From a virus, in IMG/VR virus record IMGVR_UViG_3300033143_002503, positions 1-29,349 of that record: DNA of 29,349 nucleotides. One strand, written 5' to 3'. Of this stretch, positions 8,967-17,046 are shown one piece after another; within the stretch, counting starts at the first letter, position 1; each line of letters starts with the position of its first letter. The notes under the pieces were generated by a model that worked only from the letters and a program-made list of their open reading frames with translations, did not search any database and was not told the DNA's origin. The position numbers were made by a program, and so were the translations under genes.

Positions 8967-9596
8967 TTTCTTCGTTTTCTCTTAATTGCTCGTAAGCTAT
9001 TAACTGTGCTTGGCCCCAGGAACTGCAATTGTCCCAAGATTCATTTATATACGGTGGGCGGATACCCATGCGCTCACAGGACCGCCATATCGTATAGTCT
9101 ATTGTTCTGAATCTTGGGATGTTTCGCTGCTGGACTCCTGAGCCCGACCAGCTAAAAAACGTTCCGTAGCCTCATCGATCATTGATTGATCCAGGCCACA
9201 TGCTTGGAAACAAAGCATCTTGACGCGTTCAATAACAGGTCCATTGAAACCGGCATTAATAAATTCCTGATCAAACTTAAGCCAAGTGTCTGGCTTCTTC
9301 ATGTCAACGATATCCCACTCAATGCCTTCAGACACTTCAAGAGATTTAATGAACATCCAGTTAGATCGTTTGTTTGACCAGTCATCTACTTCTTTCTGAT
9401 AGGCTTTATCATCAAAATCAATCTTCTCAGTACCATCAGCACTTCTGACTTTAACCGGGACTGGTTTCGGTACAAGCTTATCGAACTCGCTGTAGTCATC
9501 AACATGTTGTGCTTGAAAAACTACTTCAATACCATTGTGCGGAATTACTAGAACCTTAGGTTCAGGTGGGTTAATTTGTATACCTTGGAATTTCAT
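8938..9596 (-). CDS. Tail assembly chaperone G-T fusion made by -1 ribosomal frameshift
   Basis: The 165-aa upstream frame contains CGT TTT TTA GCT, a perfect X XXY YYZ slippery heptamer (T TTT TTA, 9153-9159). A -1 shift there opens a stop-free frame to TAG at 8938, giving about 219 aa: 148 from the zero frame plus 71 from the -1 frame. The added part contains IPRFRTIDYTIWRSCERMG and GQAQLIAYEQLREN, which has the look of the T domain of chaperones in many siphoviruses. In lambda, gpG and gpGT coat the tape measure and recruit tail tube subunits. The fusion lies between tail tube and tape measure genes, as expected. The -1 frame has no separate start with a ribosome site, which supports frameshifting over an independent gene. 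Confidence 0.85.
9099..9596 (-). CDS. Tail assembly chaperone, unshifted product (gpG-like)
   Basis: A 165-aa acidic, soluble protein (begins MKFQGIQINPPEPKVLVIP; middle DDWSNKRSNWMFIKSLE; then CFQACGLDQSMIDEATERF). It corresponds to the short, abundant form of the tail chaperone pair. The last 17 residues (after the slippery TTA codon) are Ser/Glu/Gln-rich and look like a disordered tail replaced in the shifted form. It follows the tail tube gene after a 50-bp gap and precedes the tape measure. By analogy with lambda gpG it would hold the tape measure soluble until the tube polymerises around it. Confidence 0.85.
   Translation of the reverse strand: MKFQGIQINPPEPKVLVIPHNGIEVVFQAQHVDDYSEFDKLVPKPVPVKVRSADGTEKIDFDDKAYQKEVDDWSNKRSNWMFIKSLEVSEGIEWDIVDMKKPDTWLKFDQEFINAGFNGPVIERVKMLCFQACGLDQSMIDEATERFLAGRAQESSSETSQDSEQ
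9153..9159 (-). promoter_or_regulatory. -1 frameshift slippery site T TTT TTA
   Basis: Read on the minus strand in the chaperone frame the bases are CGT TTT TTA, so both tRNAs can re-pair after sliding back one base. The zero frame stops 51 bases later at 9099-9101, while the -1 frame stays open for 71 codons. T TTT TTA is the same heptamer used by HIV-1 gag-pol. I did not find an obvious strong downstream stem by eye. Confidence 0.82.
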
Positions 9597-9646
9597 ACTT
9601 TTATCGCCTTTAAAGTAAGATGGTTATCGCCAGCCGCCACCGACGC

Positions 9647-10180
9647 TTAAGCTGTCGTGCGTACAATCGTCGGAACAAGCGCATTACATCGGCCATTACA
9701 GCTGATGGATGCATTCCGAAGATCATGACTGAGTTCTTCATGCCGGAAATCAGGAAACGTAATCGTTTCATTCTGTTCGCCGGTACACGCGGGTGAATTC
9801 AAGAGTTCGATATCAACAGCATATGGTTCACAAGCATCCGAAGACGTTGTTACCCATGAGCTGGCTTTACCGATTTGCTTGAGTGCTTCCTCAATTGTAG
9901 GAACGGAATCGGCAGTCTTAGCCTTGATAAATTCCCACTTGAAGTCAAAACGGACTTCCATTGGAGTTTCATCACCGTTACGTACACTATCGAGGGTTCC
10001 ACGATCAAGTTCGTACTCACGCTCAATCCGCTCAGTCCAAGTGAAGTTACCTTCTCCAATCTTGATCTCAACTTCTTCAGGCGTTGTAGCACCATCCTTG
10101 ATTGTCATAGTGACTTTCTTCAGATCAATAGTAGCAAACGTATTGATGAAGGGTGCACTTGGGAGGAATATCAAGTTCAT
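9647..10180 (-). CDS. Major tail tube protein (putative)
   Basis: A 177-aa, beta-rich protein directly upstream of the chaperone pair, the usual place of the major tail protein in siphoviruses. Visible features are a beta-strand start (FATIDLKKVTMTIKDG), a GEGNFTWTERIEREYELDRG segment typical of tube subunits that describe a field of small-molecule-like loops, MEVRFDFKWEFIKA, and a C-terminal half with four to five cysteines (DACEPYAVDIELLNSPACTG; ISCNGRCNALVP). The long central loop could reach between rings of the tube. The start follows the preceding stop by 3 bp. Assignment rests mainly on gene order and size. Confidence 0.7.
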   Translation of the reverse strand: MNLIFLPSAPFINTFATIDLKKVTMTIKDGATTPEEVEIKIGEGNFTWTERIEREYELDRGTLDSVRNGDETPMEVRFDFKWEFIKAKTADSVPTIEEALKQIGKASSWVTTSSDACEPYAVDIELLNSPACTGEQNETITFPDFRHEELSHDLRNASISCNGRCNALVPTIVRTTA

Positions 10181-10183
10181 GAT

Positions 10184-10663
10184 TTAACCTTCGAGTTCGA
10201 TTTTATAGTGACCTTCAACAGTAGCTTGCTGAAGTTTGATGTCGGTTTCGATTTGTCCGAAGTTGTGCGACATAACATGATCCCGAGGCTCATCGGTATT
10301 AAGTTCTAAGCACCCTATCTGCGACTTATCGTCTGCGACTTCGTTTCCTAGTTTGTATACCGGAATAGTTGTAAAAGCACCCATGCAGATACCTTGTACT
10401 TCCGCGTGTCTATAAATATTTTTGGATGGATTGACAATCGTCTGCACGAGCAGATTAACTTCAATCCTCAAAATGTAATCGTTCTTTGATCGTTCGTCAG
10501 CATAAGGACCATCGACGCGGATTTCCACGTACTCAGCTTTTGTGAGGTCACGAGTTGAAGTTCCTTCAATAAAATTGTCAATGCTTACAGCATCAATAAC
10601 TGCTTTGAAGTGCTTAATAGTTGAGGCGACAATCCATTTGTTCCAGTTGACATTATACGACAT
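10184..10663 (-). CDS. Putative tail terminator / neck protein
   Basis: A protein of about 159 aa from ATG 10663. I chose this start because GGAGG lies 9 bases before it; an in-frame ATG at 10681 has no ribosome site. It contains a helix near the start (STIKHFKAVIDAVSIDN), then YVEIRVDGPYADERSK, a strand pair (YILRIEVNLLVQT), and a C-terminal beta region. The helix-then-sheet layout and position between head closure and tail tube genes match tail terminator proteins (lambda gpU-like), which cap the tube and bind the head. Family membership is inferred from context, not from a diagnostic motif. The start overlaps the preceding gene by 11 bp. Confidence 0.55.
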   Translation of the reverse strand: MSYNVNWNKWIVASTIKHFKAVIDAVSIDNFIEGTSTRDLTKAEYVEIRVDGPYADERSKNDYILRIEVNLLVQTIVNPSKNIYRHAEVQGICMGAFTTIPVYKLGNEVADDKSQIGCLELNTDEPRDHVMSHNFGQIETDIKLQQATVEGHYKIELEG

Positions 10664-11087
10664 CTGGATCGGCCTCCACATTCGTGGCTGTCATCATATA
10701 TGCAATAACGTCAGCACCATGGTCATACTCATCAAAGTCATTAATAACGTATCGCTTGTTATTAATGATAATAAAATCTTGCTTTGCAATAACATATTTG
10801 CCAAGATCTCTGGCATCTACAAGTATGAGACGTGATGTCTTTCCAAAGAACCCACCATAAGTGAAGTTCTTATTAGATGCAATATAAGAGAGATCATAAG
10901 AGAAATCTGTAGACATCTTACGAGGTAGTAGAATACCGCGATTGATGATAACAGTGGCGGTTACCGACGGTGTTTCCACACCGGTATCTACATCAAGAGA
11001 TGTTGTCTCCCGCTTCAAGGTCATGGGTGTGCCCCATTGCCTTTTCAGATTGTAGATGATTCTCTGGATCTCTCTATGATTAGCCAT
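10653..11087 (-). CDS. Putative head closure / head-tail joining protein
   Basis: A 144-aa protein with a short N-terminal helix (REIQRIIYNLKRQWG) and then a beta-barrel-like region: MTLKRETTSLDVDTG, RGILLPRK, LVDARDLG, FIIINNKRYVINDFDEYD. The pattern of a small barrel with a strand reading out a physical surface (INNKRYVI) recalls head-tail joining proteins that close the connector after packaging. It sits between the membrane-protein gene and the tail terminator. Its start overlaps the previous stop by one base. The function is inferred from size, fold pattern and order. Confidence 0.55.
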   Translation of the reverse strand: MANHREIQRIIYNLKRQWGTPMTLKRETTSLDVDTGVETPSVTATVIINRGILLPRKMSTDFSYDLSYIASNKNFTYGGFFGKTSRLILVDARDLGKYVIAKQDFIIINNKRYVINDFDEYDHGADVIAYMMTATNVEADPDVV

Positions 11088-11338
11088 TATGACTCGCCCA
11101 TTGGGTTCGGTTCGTTATGTAGACAAGGTCTGCCTTTTAACGAACTATTTAGGGTAACCATTGCTGATGTGTTCTGCTTAACAACGTCGAGTAATTCCTC
11201 TGAACGCTGGTCAGCCCTCTTCTCAAGTTGCACAACACGGTCTTCCAGCCGTTTCCTGCTACGTTGATCAGATATAACAAGATAGATACACATAGCAATT
11301 GGGAAACCCAGATTGGTAATTATTGCTTGCCAATCCAT
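11087..11338 (-). CDS. Small one-helix membrane protein, holin-like
   Basis: About 83 aa from ATG 11338, which has a clear GAGGG site 6 bases upstream; an in-frame ATG at 11350 has none. The N-terminus holds one transmembrane helix (IITNLGFPIAMCIYLVI), then a charged coiled-coil (RSRKRLEDRVVQLEKRADQR). The DWQAIITNLGFPIA opening resembles BhlA/YvlB-type small holins and related phage membrane peptides. The odd point is its place, inside the head-tail morphogenesis genes, far from any visible lysis enzyme. It may be a holin, or a virion or assembly membrane protein. The final 17 residues contain one cysteine. Confidence 0.5.
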   Translation of the reverse strand: MDWQAIITNLGFPIAMCIYLVISDQRSRKRLEDRVVQLEKRADQRSEELLDVVKQNTSAMVTLNSSLKGRPCLHNEPNPMGES

Positions 11339-11365
11339 GATAGCCCTCATTTATCTAGTAAAAGT

Positions 11366-11395
11366 GGGGAGATAGGTTTTTACACCTACCTCCCC
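11366..11395 (-). terminator. Stem-loop after the coat protein gene
   Basis: Read on the minus strand there is a 12-bp stem (GGGGAGGTAGGT with ACCTATCTCCCC, one G-U pair) and a 6-base loop, followed by ACTTTTAC. The U-run is short, so this is probably a weak terminator or mRNA stabiliser. It lies just after the coat stop and would let the coat gene be expressed more than the tail genes downstream. Confidence 0.55.
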
Positions 11396-11413
11396 TGCGG
11401 CGGCGGCGATAAA

Positions 11414-12802
11414 TTATCCGCAGACGAGGACACCAAGATTGGTGTCGAGGACCTTGACACCAGCGAGCAAGTCGACGGTAACAACAGTACCCTGGTAGTC
11501 AGCATCATATGTCATGGTAATACGTACATTCAGGCCATTCAAATTCATGACAGCGGAACGTGTGGAGGTACCATTAACCAGCTTCGGCAATGCCAAAGGA
11601 CGACTGATAAAGGCGATGGCATTCTTGTGGAAGCCAAGACCATATTCACCAGCAGGACCAAGATTGACAGTTGCATCGTCAACAGCAGCAGCTTCAAGAC
11701 CACGGTCGAGCTTGAGGCTGGTCGTACTATTCTTTCCGCCGATAACACCATAAGGTGCGGTACCGGTAGCGAGAGAAGCCAACTGACCCTGCTGAGGGGC
11801 GATGGTGAAACCATCAACAACCATACGCTTGGTCCAGTACTGAGCATACCCAGCAGTCAGATCAATTGCGCCTGGGTCCATGACCGTAACAACTGCATCA
11901 TCAACGACTGCGGCAGTCAAACCCTTATCAAGCGTGATCTGAGTAACTGGCGTACCGGAAACAGCAGTGATCTGACGAGGCTGCATATCACCAGCGATTG
12001 TGCACCACTGACCAACAGCGATGGTGTCACCAGTAGTTCCGTCGATTGTAATAACAGTCGAACCAATAGCATAACCACCGCTGTTATCAACAGCAGCAGC
12101 GGCACTATCAGTTGCAGCAACAGAACGCATATTCTGCGACATGAGATTCCACATGCCGAACTTCTTCCCGAGGGAAGCTTCACGCAATGCGGTACCATCA
12201 TCACCAACCTGACTTGCGTCAGTGAAGAGCTGAACGTCGAGCAGGTCAGCTTCCATGGATGGTCCCATGACGAAGTAACGCTTACCATCTGATGGTGCAA
12301 GCAGCGTGTTCAACTCTTTGTTGACACCAATCAGGGTAGACTTAGTGGCAGCTGTGCCGAGCTTACCAACCATAGCCGTACGGAACGCGTACTTCTGCGC
12401 ACAGATGATCTCGTCAACTTCCTGAGCGATCGATTGCATTGCAGGTCCAAGATAGAGTTCCACCAACTCTTTGAAGGACTTGGACTCTTCACCATCATAG
12501 ATGATAAAAGAGGTATGCAGGTGATGGTCAAGACGAATCTGAACATCAGTACTTTCAGCATTCTGCTTGGTGATAGCGTCGCCATCAACCTTACGTTCTG
12601 CTTCAAACTTGGACGGGCGATGCGTGTGGACGATATCGCCCTGACGCTTAATTTCTTTACCGTAGTCAGTATACACCAGAGGGTGCATAACGGTCTTTTC
12701 ATTCAGAACGACCAGAGCTTCACGTGCCCATGTTTCAGGGTTGAGCGCGTCATTATCATTATCGAACGTGTTGATGAACGGGACAATCATTTGAATTTTC
12801 AT
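11414..12802 (-). CDS. Major capsid protein, P22 coat (gp5) type
   Basis: A 462-aa protein whose N-terminus matches the P22 coat family: INTFD, ALNPETWAREALVVLNEK (residues 19-36), GDIVHTHRPSKFEAER, and the long helix KELVELYLGPAMQSIAQEVD. The core would be an HK97-like fold building an icosahedral head. Residues about 243-385 carry an inserted, duplicated beta domain: LDKGLTAAVVDDAVVTV (291-307) recurs as LKLDRGLEAAAVDDATVNL (363-381). In P22 the inserted I-domain helps folding and capsid size. A good AAGGAAG site precedes ATG 12802. The scaffold gene lies just upstream and a stem-loop just downstream. Length is close to P22 gp5 (430 aa). Confidence 0.9.
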   Translation of the reverse strand: MKIQMIVPFINTFDNDNDALNPETWAREALVVLNEKTVMHPLVYTDYGKEIKRQGDIVHTHRPSKFEAERKVDGDAITKQNAESTDVQIRLDHHLHTSFIIYDGEESKSFKELVELYLGPAMQSIAQEVDEIICAQKYAFRTAMVGKLGTAATKSTLIGVNKELNTLLAPSDGKRYFVMGPSMEADLLDVQLFTDASQVGDDGTALREASLGKKFGMWNLMSQNMRSVAATDSAAAAVDNSGGYAIGSTVITIDGTTGDTIAVGQWCTIAGDMQPRQITAVSGTPVTQITLDKGLTAAVVDDAVVTVMDPGAIDLTAGYAQYWTKRMVVDGFTIAPQQGQLASLATGTAPYGVIGGKNSTTSLKLDRGLEAAAVDDATVNLGPAGEYGLGFHKNAIAFISRPLALPKLVNGTSTRSAVMNLNGLNVRITMTYDADYQGTVVTVDLLAGVKVLDTNLGVLVCG

Positions 12803-12830
12803 GATTGGTACTTCCTTTTAGTTTTACAGA

Positions 12831-13694
12831 CTACAAGCGGCCAGCTTTTTTCTCTTTGGCACGCCATGTTGCGTATTGTTCCATTGACATCTTTGAAGGA
12901 TCAGGAGATCCTCCGCCACCGCCATTGTCAGAGTTAAGTCCCTCAAGGGACTTACCTTTGAACAAGTTAAAGAAAGACGGATCTTCCTTCATCATTTCGA
13001 TGGCTTTTGAAACGGGAACGTCGAGTGTAACGTCGTTACCGTCTTTGTCTTTCGACTGTACGGAAGCCGTTGGGATATAACCCTTGACTTTTCCGTCCTC
13101 TGTCTTATCTTCGACAAGACGAGTTTGCGGTCTAATAATCGAGACAATCTGGGAAGGATTGAATGCCTCGGAGTTGACCGCTGCGTCTGTAATACTACGA
13201 CCAAGTATAGCCTCGGTGTACTCATTCTTCCAGTGGTCGCGCTGGCCGGTGAGTTCTTCTTTTTCCTGATCGTACTGAGTCTGGAGCTTTTTCTTGTCTT
13301 TAGCTGACAGTTCTTCAGCACTGAAAACTTTTCTGTTCAACTCTTCAATCTGAGTTTCAAGCTCGCCGCGCTCTTCCTCAGTCATGTTGGCTTTGGTCTT
13401 CAGCATGTTAAGCTGATTAAGCAAGTCCGAATTCTGCTGCTTATTGGAATCCTCCATCTTCTTGCGCTCGCGAGCAACAACCGAGTTGAGTTGCTCTTGA
13501 GTGTGCATTGGCTGATTATTTCCGCCAGGGGCAGGAGCCGGTGCTGGGGCAGGAGCCGGTGCCGGGGCAGGAGCCGGATCGCCACTAGGGGCGGGAGCCG
13601 GCGCAGGTGCTGGGTCACCTTCAAAGGTATTACGGAATGCATGTTTGATCCAGGGTGAATAAGTGAAACTAATTACTTCTTTCTTGAACTTCAT
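12831..13694 (-). CDS. Capsid scaffolding protein
   Basis: A 287-aa protein between the connector and coat genes. After a short N-terminal region (MKFKKEVISFTYSPWIKHAF) comes a low-complexity Ala/Pro/Gly run (residues about 27-59, PAPAPAPAP type), then a long coiled coil (about 65-145, K/E/Q-rich: KTKANMTEEERGELETQIEE, then KKLQTQYDQEKEELTG). The C-terminal part is charged and ends in MEQYATWRAKEKKAGRL, which could be the helix that binds coat. This matches scaffolds that shape the procapsid and leave or are lost on maturation. Length is like P22 gp8 (303 aa). The DNA of the PA run is an imperfect GC-rich tandem repeat. Confidence 0.78.
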   Translation of the reverse strand: MKFKKEVISFTYSPWIKHAFRNTFEGDPAPAPAPAPSGDPAPAPAPAPAPAPAPAPGGNNQPMHTQEQLNSVVARERKKMEDSNKQQNSDLLNQLNMLKTKANMTEEERGELETQIEELNRKVFSAEELSAKDKKKLQTQYDQEKEELTGQRDHWKNEYTEAILGRSITDAAVNSEAFNPSQIVSIIRPQTRLVEDKTEDGKVKGYIPTASVQSKDKDGNDVTLDVPVSKAIEMMKEDPSFFNLFKGKSLEGLNSDNGGGGGSPDPSKMSMEQYATWRAKEKKAGRL

Positions 13695-14141
13695 CTATGT
13701 CCTCATTAGACTAACCGAGCCTCCCGTCCGCAGATAAGGCTTTAATAGCAACCACGCGATAAAGCTTGGAATACCTGCAACTTTGTGCTCTGGAACCATA
13801 CTCGAATTTTGCGATGAGCGTACATTCGCGAAACCCATAGTATTAGCTCGTATATTATCATATTCTAACTCAATGTCTACACCATCAAGTAGGCTATAAG
13901 CGCACTCAGCGCATGCTTCCTTGACCTCGGTAGGAACACTGGTGTCACTTCCACGTGGGAATTGCTGCTCTTGATCAGCATCGTTCTTCTCACCGTCAAA
14001 AGCCAATTGGTCAATCATCCGTGTGGCGATGGCCAAAGCTTTTGCGTGGTCAGTTGCGGATGCTGCATCCCATGCACTCGTAATCAGCCTGTACGTCTCC
14101 ATGTACGTATTAGCTTCTTCTACTGTCATGTATGCTGCCAT
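13695..14141 (-). CDS. Head-tail connector, DnaT-like family
   Basis: A 148-aa protein with the usual pattern of this phage family: MTVEEANTYM at the start, a helix ending in W, then KALAIATRMIDQLAFDGEK, QFPRG, VPTEVKEACAECAYSLLDG. Similar proteins are annotated as DnaT-like single-stranded DNA-binding domain proteins but act as head completion or adaptor proteins below the portal. The start overlaps the portal stop by one base (TAATG), so the two are coupled. It lies between portal and scaffold. The C-terminus (FIAWLLLKPYLRTGGS) is the usual adaptor end. A DNA-replication role is unlikely here. Confidence 0.75.
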   Translation of the reverse strand: MAAYMTVEEANTYMETYRLITSAWDAASATDHAKALAIATRMIDQLAFDGEKNDADQEQQFPRGSDTSVPTEVKEACAECAYSLLDGVDIELEYDNIRANTMGFANVRSSQNSSMVPEHKVAGIPSFIAWLLLKPYLRTGGSVSLMRT

Positions 14142-15877
14142 TACCCACGTACTCCTTTGTCGCTGTCTATACCAGCGTCACGGCTTTGTGATATATTTTT
14201 CTCCTCCTTAGGAGAATTCTCTGGGTCCGGATCCAATTCCGGAACACCTCTCGCCGCTGCCTCATCGCTCTTAACAGCAGTCTGAGCCCGAACGATTGCG
14301 GCCGCTCTTTCCGCACGTTCTTCCTTGGCTTTTTCTGCTTCACCTTTGGCATAACCACGAATTTCCGACACTGTCGCAGTCGTGGCAAGGCCAATTTCAA
14401 CATCCTGAACTAATGCATCAGGATCAACAAAGACAACAGTTGCATTGTCAATCTCTTTCTTGATTGTATCAAGCACACTTGATTCAACACGATTACCAAG
14501 AGTAAGCTCAGCAGATTGTTTCGTCATCTCTTTCTGATAAGTCAGAGATGGCGAAGACTTTGCCATTTCGATTAACTCTTGCCCTTCCTTTATCCTTGCG
14601 CCTGTAGTCTTGAGACTATAGTCTTGTGGGTAACGAATTTGGGCGTCGTTGTCTACTTGTTCGTACATTGCCCATATTCTGACGATCATCCTTTCGGCAC
14701 GTTCCAGCTGATGGGCAATATAAGATAGTCCGGATTCTAGGCCGCGTTCGTCCATGGACTTACTCTCTGCACTTTCGCGCCGAGGGTCCATATTAGTTAC
14801 GGCCAACTGTACGAGTTGACGGATCTCGCGTTTCATAGCATCCTGTTTCTTCATTGAGACTTCGAGAGGCTCAGGAGAAGGATGAATAAAAGATGGTGCG
14901 TCTAGTCCTTTTGAATAGCGACGTCCACGCACTGTGCCAACACGTATTTCGCGATCAGTTGCAGTACGTGCCTTAGCGGCAGTACCATCATCTGAATCGC
15001 CTTCAACAGCATTAACCTTACGCATATAGGTATTATCTGCATGCGGGTCAGACTGTTCTGTATAAAATGGGAAATTGGATTTCCATGCATAGCTCACGTC
15101 TGACGATGCAATGTTCAGATGTGAGATCTGATAATCCGCGGCATCTTCGAGTAGACTCTGAGGGACTTCAACGATTGCGCATGGAATTTCAGTCCAAGGA
15201 TAAAGGGTTGTTGGTTCCTTGACTTCGTCCTTGTCATCGTAGATTGTTACTTCACATCCGCCGGGCACTAATTTAAAGTGTCTGTACTCTTCGGCTGTAT
15301 CATCGACTAGACCAGTGTCTTCATTAACGACATCAACAGTTGCTTGAAGCAGCAAGTTAATCAACTTTTTGTTAGGACCATAAGCCCAGCTTCTGATCTG
15401 CTCAGCACGAAAGAGATATAGATATGGAGTTCTACCGATATCATCAGCTTTAGTACCGGTCCGCTCGCCGTCAAGGGCAGGACGGTCTACAAAGATACCT
15501 ACTTTCTGGATTGCAAGGAGTTCCGGCAGAACTTCACCGCCCATAAAAGCATTCATTGACGAGTCTTCGCGGTCTACACCAGGGTCAGTACCATCAAGTA
15601 CCTGTTGCCATGAGTCAGGACCGGCAATCCGTTTTACGTCAATCATGCGTCCGAAGATTGCATTCTTAATTTCAACAACAGCAGCCTTAGCAAAAGCGGG
15701 GACATACGACATCTCTTTACGGTCAGAGAAATCAGTAGCATTTTCTCGTAAAGAGAATTGCTTCATGTACTCTTCACGAAAATCAGTGCCGCCTTGGTAC
15801 GTTAGACGAAACTTCTTCCAATCAGCCTCGCGCTCTGCGTACTTAGGGTGCTTGATTTGTGATATGTCAATGGCCAT
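14141..15877 (-). CDS. Portal protein
   Basis: A 578-aa protein of the kind carried as DUF4055 or SPP1 gp6-like portals. Helpful segments are the N-terminal KHPKYAEREADWKKFRLTYQ, the long middle domain with FRAEQIRSW, and the stem helix region near 330-420 (KKQDAMKREIRQLVQLAV, SMDERGLESGLSYIAHQLER). The C-terminus is highly charged (KGEAEKAKEERAERAAAI) and probably forms the crown inside the head. A dodecameric portal drives DNA entry and joins the head to the adaptor gene encoded just downstream. The start has an AAGGA site 7 bases upstream. Confidence 0.88.
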   Translation of the reverse strand: MAIDISQIKHPKYAEREADWKKFRLTYQGGTDFREEYMKQFSLRENATDFSDRKEMSYVPAFAKAAVVEIKNAIFGRMIDVKRIAGPDSWQQVLDGTDPGVDREDSSMNAFMGGEVLPELLAIQKVGIFVDRPALDGERTGTKADDIGRTPYLYLFRAEQIRSWAYGPNKKLINLLLQATVDVVNEDTGLVDDTAEEYRHFKLVPGGCEVTIYDDKDEVKEPTTLYPWTEIPCAIVEVPQSLLEDAADYQISHLNIASSDVSYAWKSNFPFYTEQSDPHADNTYMRKVNAVEGDSDDGTAAKARTATDREIRVGTVRGRRYSKGLDAPSFIHPSPEPLEVSMKKQDAMKREIRQLVQLAVTNMDPRRESAESKSMDERGLESGLSYIAHQLERAERMIVRIWAMYEQVDNDAQIRYPQDYSLKTTGARIKEGQELIEMAKSSPSLTYQKEMTKQSAELTLGNRVESSVLDTIKKEIDNATVVFVDPDALVQDVEIGLATTATVSEIRGYAKGEAEKAKEERAERAAAIVRAQTAVKSDEAAARGVPELDPDPENSPKEEKNISQSRDAGIDSDKGVRG

Positions 15878-15919
15878 TAATTATTCCTTGTTGCTATTAG
15901 ACTGGTGCATTAATATAAT

Positions 15920-17041
15920 TTATTGCGGGACCATGCCTCCGAGACGGGATTGATAACCGTCTTCGCCAGTTGTTATCTCGGCGGTGGCTAACTTGCGGTC
16001 CCATATCGCAATATGTTTTATCGCATGGCTCGGCTTGGTACCTGCTGCCGAATTGCCATCGTAGGAAGTTCCGCTTGGAACGATGGCAGAGGCGGCAATT
16101 ACCGGCGTTTCTCCGTCGACCTGTAACGTATGGTTGATACCATCACACTCGACAGTAATGACCGACAGCATATTCGCCGTGAGTTTCTTCGTTGAGATGG
16201 CACCGCCGGAAGTCTCGATGAGCCCAGCTGCTGAAATCTTGAGTTGGAACGCTCCAGCTTCAAGAAGTACGGCCTCAGCGTCAGCGGGGTTGCCGTCATC
16301 GCTCCAACCATATGGCATGATTGGTACTTGAAACGTGGTCGTCGCTGTATAGGTATAAAGGAAGGTAAGAATATCCTTCAGGTAATTAGCATTTGTTAGA
16401 CTGCCGTTAGGGAATCCGGCGGCAGGCGCACTGGAGTTGACAAACCGGATATTTCGTATCTCAATATCGACACCACCGGTATCCAGGAAAAACAACGCAT
16501 TCGCCGTAGAGTTATTGTCTCTTGTGGAATGTATAGGGGTCCAGTCCGTGGGCGGAGTTCCGCTATAGTATACCCTTACGAGGCCGCCATTTCTTGAGTG
16601 GACGTTAAATGTGCCGGAGGCCGCCCCACCGGGAGTCTGCCGAAAATCAAAAGACGTCGTGTAATCTGTGTTGTCAAACGTGAGGGTTCTGCTTATAAAG
16701 GAGTCAACGCCATCAGGCATCTCTAGTCTAAAGGACCCGTCGCCACGATCTGTGATGGTCGTGTTGCTACCTTTAGTCCAACTGCCGTCCGTCAAATCAG
16801 CAGCAACCAGGTTTGCATCACCCTTGAGCGAACTGACAACAAGCTGGCCACCTACCCATCGAAGGTCTGGGGTATTCGCGAGTACATCAGTACCATCAAT
16901 AATGCCCTTACGCGGGTCAATTCGGACACACGCTAGTGGTAGTGCAGTAGAGCCAACTACAGTGGATTCACGATTAAGCTGATTAAAAGCTACCTGTTTG
17001 GCAGGTACCACTCTCTGCATATGTGGCGTAAGTTTTAGCAT
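15920..17041 (-). CDS. Virion structural protein with lectin-like domains
   Basis: A 373-aa protein with two beta-sandwich domains. The first (about 75-200) reads NLVAADLTDGSWTKGSNTTI and TDRGDGSFRLEM, then YYSGTPPTDWTPI, the pattern of carbohydrate-binding-like sandwiches in phage virion proteins. The second (about 210-365) resembles a LamG or concanavalin-type jelly roll: TTTFQVPIMPYGWSDDGN, LLEAGAFQLKISAAG, and the C-terminal HAIKHIAIWDRKLATAEI. Such C-terminal segments are common in phage proteins that bind sugar or decorate the capsid. It lies between the 108-aa gene and the portal, so a head decoration role fits better than a tail role. No enzymatic motif is seen. Confidence 0.6.
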   Translation of the reverse strand: MLKLTPHMQRVVPAKQVAFNQLNRESTVVGSTALPLACVRIDPRKGIIDGTDVLANTPDLRWVGGQLVVSSLKGDANLVAADLTDGSWTKGSNTTITDRGDGSFRLEMPDGVDSFISRTLTFDNTDYTTSFDFRQTPGGAASGTFNVHSRNGGLVRVYYSGTPPTDWTPIHSTRDNNSTANALFFLDTGGVDIEIRNIRFVNSSAPAAGFPNGSLTNANYLKDILTFLYTYTATTTFQVPIMPYGWSDDGNPADAEAVLLEAGAFQLKISAAGLIETSGGAISTKKLTANMLSVITVECDGINHTLQVDGETPVIAASAIVPSGTSYDGNSAAGTKPSHAIKHIAIWDRKLATAEITTGEDGYQSRLGGMVPQ

Positions 17042-17046
17042 TATTA

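Noticed and set aside
8967-9098. Separate small gene between the chaperone and the next tail gene
   Set aside because: The open frame there continues from the slippery site in the -1 frame and has no good independent start, so it is better read as the shifted chaperone end.
11228-12292. 354-codon open frame on the plus strand
   Set aside because: It lies opposite the coat protein and neighbouring genes, has no recognisable protein character and exists because of the codon use of the real gene on the other strand.
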